Shown one piece after another: positions 58,121 to 64,000 of a DNA stretch of 64,000 nt; positions within the stretch are counted from its first letter, which is position 1, and each line of letters begins with the position of its first letter. The notes beneath the pieces were generated by a model that made no database searches, had not been told where the DNA came from, and was given only the letters and a program-made list of their open reading frames with translations. The stretch comes from Nicotiana tabacum. Taxonomy: Eukaryota > Streptophyta > Magnoliopsida > Solanales > Solanaceae. Where the stretch lies: positions 127,931,018-127,995,017 of the forward strand of contig NC_134087.1 of assembly GCF_000715075.1 (NCBI RefSeq), written 5' to 3'. The position numbers and the translations under genes were made by a program.

Positions 58121-58850
58121 ACCTGGTCCTCACAAGCTATCACTGCCATGTATGTTAATCTAGGCAGGGAATAGGGTTCCAAAGGGAGAAAACCCCTTAA
58201 CCCCTATAACAAGTATGTTACTGTACCAAATAACTGGATGTGTGCCCACTGTGGGAACAATGGGCATTTCAAGAAAAATTTCCAAGCCAGGGTCCAATCT
58301 ATTCAGAAAAACAAAATGTTTGCTGAAAATGTAACTTCTAAAAAGGGACCAGGTGTCACCCATAAAAAATACATATTACCTGCATGGACTGAGAGAGCTC
58401 TTATTAATCCTCTTGCCTACTACAAGGGACCCAAACTTATTTGGGTTCCTAAAACTAACTCTTGATATCCTTGTGCAGGGAACAGTGAAAGTAAGCAGTC
58501 AGCAATGGTTCATGGATAGTGGATGTTCAAAACATATGACTAGAAACACTATGGACTTCCTTTCACTAAAATCCCTGCAAGAAGGGAGTGTATCCTTTGA
58601 CAATGGGAAAAAGGGGGACATTCTTGGAGTCGAAAAGTTGGGAAATTACTCACTCACTCTATTGAGAATGTGTATTATGTCAATGGTCTTAAGTACAGTC
58701 TCTTAAGTGTCTCTCAGATCTGTGATAAAGGAAACAAGGTGGAGTTTTTGTCCAAGATATGTACAGTTACTAATCTGGTAACTGGTAAAGTGGTACTTGT
58801 GGCCAAGAGATACAAGAACATCTATGTTGCTGATTTCGAGTCTATATAAA
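58121..58850 (+). pseudogene. Second zinc knuckle and protease of element H
   Basis: A second knuckle CAHCGNNGHFKKNF at ~58238-58279 has Phe in place of the last Cys. LPAWTERALINPLAYYKGPK and LIWVPK lead to the protease active site WFMDSGCSKHMT, with DSG at 58515-58523. LLSVSQICDKGNKVEFLSKI and VAKRYKNIYVADFES follow. Frame changes occur near 58350-58460 and 58690. Protease cuts the polyprotein. Confidence 0.82.
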
Positions 58851-59790
58851 GTGGTGATCTGAGTTGTCTGAAAGCTGTTAATGATGATGTTGAACTCTGG
58901 CACAGAAGATTAGGGCACGCAAGCTTCTCTCTTATGAATAAACTAATTCAGAAAGACCTGGTCCGTGGTCTGCCCATGTCAAAGTTCAAAGTACAGAAAG
59001 TGTGTGATGCTTGTGCTAGAGGAAAACATGTGAAGTCCTCTTTTAAGTCTAAAAAAGATGTCAGCACCTCAAAGCCACTCGATTTTCTTTATATGGATCT
59101 GTGTGGCCCCATGAGAGTGCAAAGCAGGGGAGGGAAAAGATACATCTTTGTGATAGTGGATGACTACTCCAGCTTCACATGGACTCTATTTCTTAGAACA
59201 AAAAATGAAACCTTTGAGGTATTTGTGGCTTTTGTGAAGAAAATCCAAGTGAAGATAGAGTCTAGAGTAGCATGTATCAGATCAGATCATGGAACAGAAT
59301 TTGTTAATGCCAAATTTGATGAGTTGTGTAATGAAAATGGCATTACCCATAACTTCTCAGCCTCAAGAACTCCCCAACAAAATGGAGTTGTGGAAAGGAA
59401 GAATAGAACTCTTGAAGAAATGGCAAGAACAATGCTGATCGATAGTAGGATTGCAAAGAACTTCTAGGCTGACGCTGTCAATACTGCCTGCTACTTAGTG
59501 AACAGATGCATGATCAGATCTCTCCTAAACAAAACTTCCAATGAGTTGATGAATGGAAGGAAACCCAAGCTGACTCACCTAAGAACATTGGGTGCAAATG
59601 CTATGTTCTCAACAATGGAAAGGATCCGCTTGGTAAGTTTGATGCCAAGAGTGATGAAGGAATCTTTCTGGGGTACTCTTCTCAAAGCAAAGCTTACAAG
59701 ATATATAACAAGCGGACTCAATGTGTTGAGGAAAGTGTTCATGTAATCTTTGACGAGTCCTATCCCTCATGTGAGAAAAGTACTAAGGAT
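58851..59790 (+). pseudogene. Integrase of element H
   Basis: The pre-integrase zinc region has ELWHRRLGHASFSLMNKLI and CDACARGKH. The core shows D in FLYMDLCGPM, D in CIRSDHGTEF and E in QQNGVVERKNRT. TAG at 59465-59467 is Trp to stop (KNF-x-ADAVNTACYLV). The C-terminal part continues with NGRKPKLTHLRTLG and, after a shift, KSDEGIFLGYSSQSKAYK-like text. It would insert the cDNA into the host genome. Confidence 0.88.
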
Positions 59791-61150
59791 GATCAAGACG
59801 GAGAGCCCTTACTAGTTCCAGGTGAAGGCATTGACATGACAAATGGAAAGGCAGACATGATGAGCCAAGTGAAGGAGCCAAGTGGAGACAATGCTGCCTC
59901 TTCCTCAAGGGAACCAGGTACCTCAATTACAACCACTGAAGCTGAAGAAAGAGTAGTCGATGCAGTGCATGGTACTCCACAAGTACCTGAGAGAATAACA
60001 CAAGGAAACCAGTTAGATATACCCAACTCCTCTACAAATGAACCTCAAATGCCCAACTGGAAACACAAAAGCTCTCATCCTCTTGACAACATAATTACCC
60101 CTCTAGATTTTGGAGTGCAGACCAGATCAAAAGCTGGAAATTCACTTGCCTTTTCAGCCTTTCTTTCCCAAAGAGAACCCAAAAATATCAAGAAAGCCTT
60201 GAAAGATACACATTGGATTACATCCATACAAGATGAGTTGCATCAGTTTAAAAGGAACAATGTATGACACCTGGTACCTAGACCCTATCGAATCATTATA
60301 GGAACCAGGTGGGTATTCAGGAATAAGCTTGATGAACATGGAAACACTACAAGAAACAAGGCCAGGCTAGTGGTTCAAGGTTACAATCAGGAGAAAGGGA
60401 TTGATTACGATGAGATGTTTGCTCTAGTTGCTCACATGGAGGCTATTAGAATCCTAATCGTTTTTGCATCTCATATGGAATTCACTCTGTTCCAAATGGA
60501 TGTCAAAAGTACATTTTTGAATAGATTTCTTAAGGAAGAAGTCTATGTAAAGCAACCTCTGGGGTTTGAATGTCATGAACACCCTGAATATGTGTTTAAA
60601 CTGGACAAAGCATTGTATGGGTTAAAGCAGGCTCCTCGAGCTTGGTATGAAAGGTTGTCAAAGTTCCTCTTAGAAAATGGCTTTATAAGAGGGAAAATTG
60701 ACAATACCTTGTTCCTGAAGAAATAGGGAAGAAACCTGCTCATTGTTCAGGTCTATGTTGATGATATCATTTTTGGGGCAACTGCTGATTCTCTGTGTGA
60801 GGAATTTGCAAAACTCATAGGAAGTGAGTTTGAAATAAGCATGATGGGGGAGCTGAATTTCTTCTTGGGTATTCAAGTAAAGCAGTCCACGAAGGGTACA
60901 TTCATTTGTCAGTAGAAATACATCAAGGAGCTCTTGAAGAGGTTTGATATGGAAGCATCAAAGGTGATAGACACTCCTATTGCTACGGCTACTCGACTGG
61001 ACATGGATGAAACTGGATCTCCTGTGAATCAAACTATGTATAGAGGCATTATTGGGTCTCTTCTCTATCTCACTGCCAGCAGACCCGATATTGTCTTCAG
61101 TGTGGGGCTATGTGTAAGGTTTCAAGTGACAGGACCAAGGAATCTCATCT
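59791..61150 (+). pseudogene. Linker and reverse transcriptase of element H
   Basis: A Ser/Glu-rich linker (59791-60120) leads to the copia RT start HWITSIQDELHQFKRNNV. TGA at 60265 is Trp to stop. RT motifs are TRNKARLVVQGYNQEKGIDY, FQMDVKSTFLN, KLDKALYGLKQAPRAWYERL and the catalytic YVDD at 60754-60765, then MMGELNFFLGIQVKQ. Stops at 60724 and 60914 (CAG to TAG) break it. Copia RT copies element RNA to cDNA. Confidence 0.88.
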
Positions 61151-61776
61151 AAAGTCTGCCAAAGAATTTTGAGATACCTTAAGGAAACACAGGACCTGGT
61201 CCAGTATTATCCCTCAGGTGACAGTTTTAATCTTATTGGGTATACTGATATTGATTATGCAGGTTATATTATGCATAGGAAAGTACTTCTGGATTGGCTC
61301 ACTTTCTAGGATCATGTCTCATCTCTTGGGGAACAATGAAGCAAAACTCAGTGGCTCTTTCAATAGTTGAAGCAGAATATGTAGCTACATCCTCATGTTG
61401 TGGTCAGCTCCTATGGATTAAGCAGCAACTAGAGGATTTTGGGGTATTTAATAATTGTGTGCCTCTTCTATGTGATAACACCAGTACTGTCAACATGACC
61501 AAGAATCCAATTCAACACAAAAGAACCAAGCACATTGATGTGAGGTATCATTTTCTGAGGGACAATGTGGAGAAAGGGCTGATCTGTATGAAGTTCTGCA
61601 ATACAGAAGATCAAATTATAGATATCTTCATGAAAGCATTAAGTAGGGAACATTTTGAAAGAAATAGGGTGAATTTGGGGCTATTGAAGCCTAATTTAGA
61701 ACCTGATTCCCCATTAGTTGGCTATGAAAATCACCTTCAGGTAAAATTAGCTAAAGTGTTTTCTAGCCAAGTCTAA
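61151..61776 (+). pseudogene. RNase H of element H
   Basis: TASRPDIVFSVGLCVRFQ closes RT. RNase H then shows SVALSIVEAEYVATSSCCGQ, LLCDNTSTVNMTKNPIQHKR and TKHIDVRYHFLRDNVEKG, ending EDQIIDIFMKALSREHFERN and a stop at 61774. A short deletion near 61280 affects the DADYAG start (here DIDYAG). It is the most intact domain of H. Confidence 0.88.
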
Positions 61777-62182
61777 CTCACTTCAATACCATTGCAGGTA
61801 AACACGCATGATGATTATAGAAGCTGTAGATGCATTGCATGGGTGATAAAAGAGGATTGAAGTTTTTAATGACAGGTCAAGAACCTAGTTCTTGTACCAA
61901 AGGTTAGTAGTTATGTGCATTCTTTAATACACGTCTTGAAAAGGTACAAATATCAACTGCCATGTCATCCACCTTTTTAGACTCTGTTGTCACATCTTTT
62001 CACTTCATATCGTTCCATCTCCCTCTGAAATGTTGCAACTCTCCAAGCACAACCGCCGTTTTAGAGCCGGTTCCCATCTCTCTCTTCATAATTATCCTCT
62101 CTCATTAAAAACCCTCTCCTTTCTTCACAGACCATAGTCCTCCATTAGAACTTCTCCAAAGAATTTTCTCTCTATCTCTTCA
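61777..62182 (+). other. Spacer between pol and the extra ORF of element H
   Basis: About 400 bp of T/C-rich sequence have no domain. Its end (CTCTCTATCTCTTCA before ATG) looks like a leader and may serve the next ORF. Confidence 0.4.
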
Positions 62183-63710
62183 ATGGCTGACTCAAACTCT
62201 GAAATTACTGCCACAGTCATCATTAATACTGAAAAACCTATTGAGTCATCCGTCCCCAATGAGTCTTCTGTAACTATCCCTGTCTTCATCACTAAAATCA
62301 CCCCTAAACTAGATTTCTCATCACCCTCCAGTTCTAAGGTGACTATCTCAAAAACCCCTAAAGTCGTTGATCCTCCTTCTCTATCTTCTGAGATTCCTTT
62401 TGATCAAGGGAAAAGTGGAGAACATGGTAAAAGTACTAAGGTCACAAAGGTTTCTGCCATTGTTGCTTCAGATTCTGTGCTTGCCATGGAGCCTATTGAG
62501 GATGAAAATTTAGCAACTATCTTTGTGGTATCTACTAATGGAGTCTTACATGAGATAATTTCTGGTGCACCCATGTCTCAGTGGAATAAGACATAGGGAC
62601 TGGTGGGAGAAGGAGCCATGGTGGCTGTTGAAGGCTCTGCACTAGCAGAAATTACTGGGCCCTCTCGTGAGGAACCTGACCCCTCTCTGGAGGAATTAGG
62701 TCCGGGTTCTCACTCTCAGGCAAGTTCTGCTCCTGCATCTCCTCCTCCATTTGCTGTTGAGACCTTGGACATTCTAGTCCCTGAGATGAGGTCTAGTGAT
62801 GAGGAGGATCAAGACAACATTCCTTTTGAAGCATTCATAGTCAAGTGAAGGGTAGTGTCCACTCTTGAGTCTTCTACCAAGCGACCTACTACTAGGTTGC
62901 AAGAAAAGGTAGCTTATGAATCTACCCTTCAAAAGAGCAGAAAGAGTAGTAAGAAGAAAAAGAGGAGACTGGTGAAAGACAATGAAATAGTATGTGGTAA
63001 GGAAGTCCCTGTGGTGGAAGTTGAGGAGGAAACAACTGAGGAACCTAGTTCCTTAGTGAGAAGGTCCCAGAAGAAGAAGCAATCTACTTCAGTGGAGAAT
63101 GTTACAGCCCCCCAGTTTTAAAGTGAAAGATATTGTGAGTGAACCCTTAGTTTCTGATGAGGATGTGTTGGTCAAGTCTAAGGGAAAAGGAAAATCAAGT
63201 GGTGTGAAGTCTGGAAAGAGAAAGCTGGAACCAGTTAAGGAACTTGTTTCTGCAGAAAGGATGAAAAGTGAAACCAGTTCTGCTTCAGAATGATTAAGGC
63301 ACCAAAACGTTCTGTCCCAACAATTTATGATATGGTTGGTATAAGACAAGTCCTTGCAATGGTTGAGTTTCAACGGTAGGGGCACCTGTTCCAAATGGAT
63401 GCACCCAAAGTGTACGAAGATGAGGTTCAAAGCTTTTATGCAAGCCTCTTTCTTGTTGATACTGACGACATTTGTGCCTTGGTGAATGAGGTGGACATCG
63501 TGTTTGGTGTGAGTCTGCTTGGGGATATTCTTAAAATCCCTACAGTTGGTGTGTCTAGTGTGAAAGATGCGTGTGAGTCTAACTTCCAGAATGATATGGT
63601 AAAGGATAATGCGAACCAAAAGGGGGACTAGGTTCACAAGAAGGCATTACTCCCTGTTTATCAGTTGCTCTTCGAGTTGGTGAACAAAGTTCTGTTGCCT
63701 CGTGCTGAGA
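62183..63710 (+). pseudogene. Env-like / extra 3' ORF of SIRE-type element H
   Basis: ATG at 62183 (MADSNSEITATVIINT) opens a Ser/Glu/Lys-rich, low-complexity N-terminal half. A conserved globular part starts at 63290 with MIKAPKRSVPTIYDMVGIRQ and continues with GHLFQMDAPKVYEDEVQSFY, DIVFGVSLLGDILKIPTVGV and LLFELVNKVLLPRAE. This resembles the extra ORF of solanaceous SIRE-like elements, also seen as a putative plant transposon protein domain. Its function is not established and no signal peptide or fusion-type segment was seen. Stops at 62594, 62846 and 63374 are Trp to stop; another falls at 63629 and a shift near 63100. Element E cuts it at 63710. Confidence 0.7.
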
Positions 63711-64000
63711 TGTGACGACCCGGTCGGTCATTTTAAGAATTAACGTCCCAATCCCCTATTAACTTCTTTTCCCGAGTTTATTTCTACTATTTTGATTTGC
63801 CGGAACGTTCGATTTTGAGTTTCGGAGATTTTTGGGACACTTAGTCCCTAAATGAGAACTGAAGTGCCAGAAAGTTTATCGTAGTCGGAACATTATGAAG
63901 ACAACTTTGGAATGGAAATCCGATGGTTCCGTTAGCTCCGTTGGGTGATTTTAGGCTTGGTGGCATGTTCGGATTGTGTTTTGGAGATCCGTAGCTAATT
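63711..64000 (+). repeat. Element E: start of a + strand LTR of the element C family
   Basis: TGTGACGACCCGGTCGGTC is followed by TTAAGAATTAACG and CCCCTATTAAC, which is the reverse complement of the right end of element C. It continues to the window end. The bases before it, tgaga, are the candidate TSD. Only 290 bp are visible, so a full element or solo LTR cannot be told apart. Confidence 0.8.

Larger units (their letters stand above)
55406..63710 (+). mobile_element. Element H: SIRE-like copia (Ty1) retrotransposon with extra 3' ORF, 3' end cut by element E
   Basis: It has an LTR, an initiator-Met primer site, then gag, protease, integrase, RT and RNase H in copia order (integrase before RT), and a separate 1.5 kb ORF region after pol. 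Long coiled gag, large size and the extra 3' ORF are marks of the SIRE/Maximus group. Most breaks are Trp to stop. The 3' LTR is not in the window. Confidence 0.88.

Noticed and set aside
57203..58182. Long minus-strand frames opposite the gag of element H
   Set aside because: They mirror the biased codon composition of the acidic, coiled-coil gag on the other strand, which carries the real domains.

Overview
The window looks like plant nuclear heterochromatin. There is no intact host gene: almost every base belongs to transposable elements inserted into one another, most of them broken. The element set (Ty3 Tat/Ogre-like element with a second RNase H, Tekay-like chromoviruses with LTRs opening TGTCACGACC or TGTAACGACC, a SIRE-like copia element with an extra 3' ORF, RTE-type LINE tails, hAT elements with GGTTATCGGT-rich ends) and an embedded 18S-ITS1 fragment fit a solanaceous plant, most likely Nicotiana or a relative. 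That host call is inference from family resemblance.

Layout. 1-18318: 3' part of a Tat/Ogre-like Ty3 element (A, + strand) with gag-protease, an in-frame intron, RT, RNase H, archaeal-type RNase H and integrase. A hAT element (6089-11142) sits inside its integrase. A long 3' non-coding region with three tandem arrays follows, then a PPT and a ~4 kb LTR (14305-18318). 18319-19378: 5'-truncated RTE LINE tail. 19379-23334: rearranged copia element (F, - strand) and further copies of its LTR. A 2.8 kb solo Ty3 LTR (G, 23335-26147) with a 5-bp TSD interrupts the last of these. 26148-29428: AT-rich MITE-type DNA containing a hAT MITE (28160-28746) with a perfect 8-bp TSD. 29429-40421: full-length chromovirus B (- strand, TSD atatt). 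40936-41400: internally deleted RTE LINE piece (- strand). 41401-55405: 3' end and LTR of a + strand Ty3 element (D). Its LTR is split by chromovirus C (43200-53731, - strand, TSD gaagc) and carries an 18S/ITS1 fragment. 55406-63710: SIRE-like copia element H (+) with LTR, PBS, gag, protease, integrase, RT, RNase H and env-like ORF. Its env-like ORF is cut at 63711 by a + strand LTR (E) of the same family as C, which runs off the window.

The elements interact mainly by nesting. The relative order can be read: D before C and H; H before E; F before G; A before hAT I. The hAT element is itself a collector, carrying a nucleoside diphosphate kinase gene tail, duplicated BED-finger fragments, a LINE zinc-finger piece and a chimeric scrap of its own transposase. 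The four Tekay-type LTR families (B, C, D, G) each carry, ~700-1,000 bp from the LTR 5' end and just upstream of a TATA-like motif in B and G, a CpG-rich block of repeated short words with inverted-repeat arms. The word differs between families. Word copy number differs between the two LTRs of one element, so these blocks changed after insertion. Many nonsense codons in A, B and C are CAG to TAG, and in H Trp to stop, as expected from deamination of methylated cytosine in silenced plant DNA.
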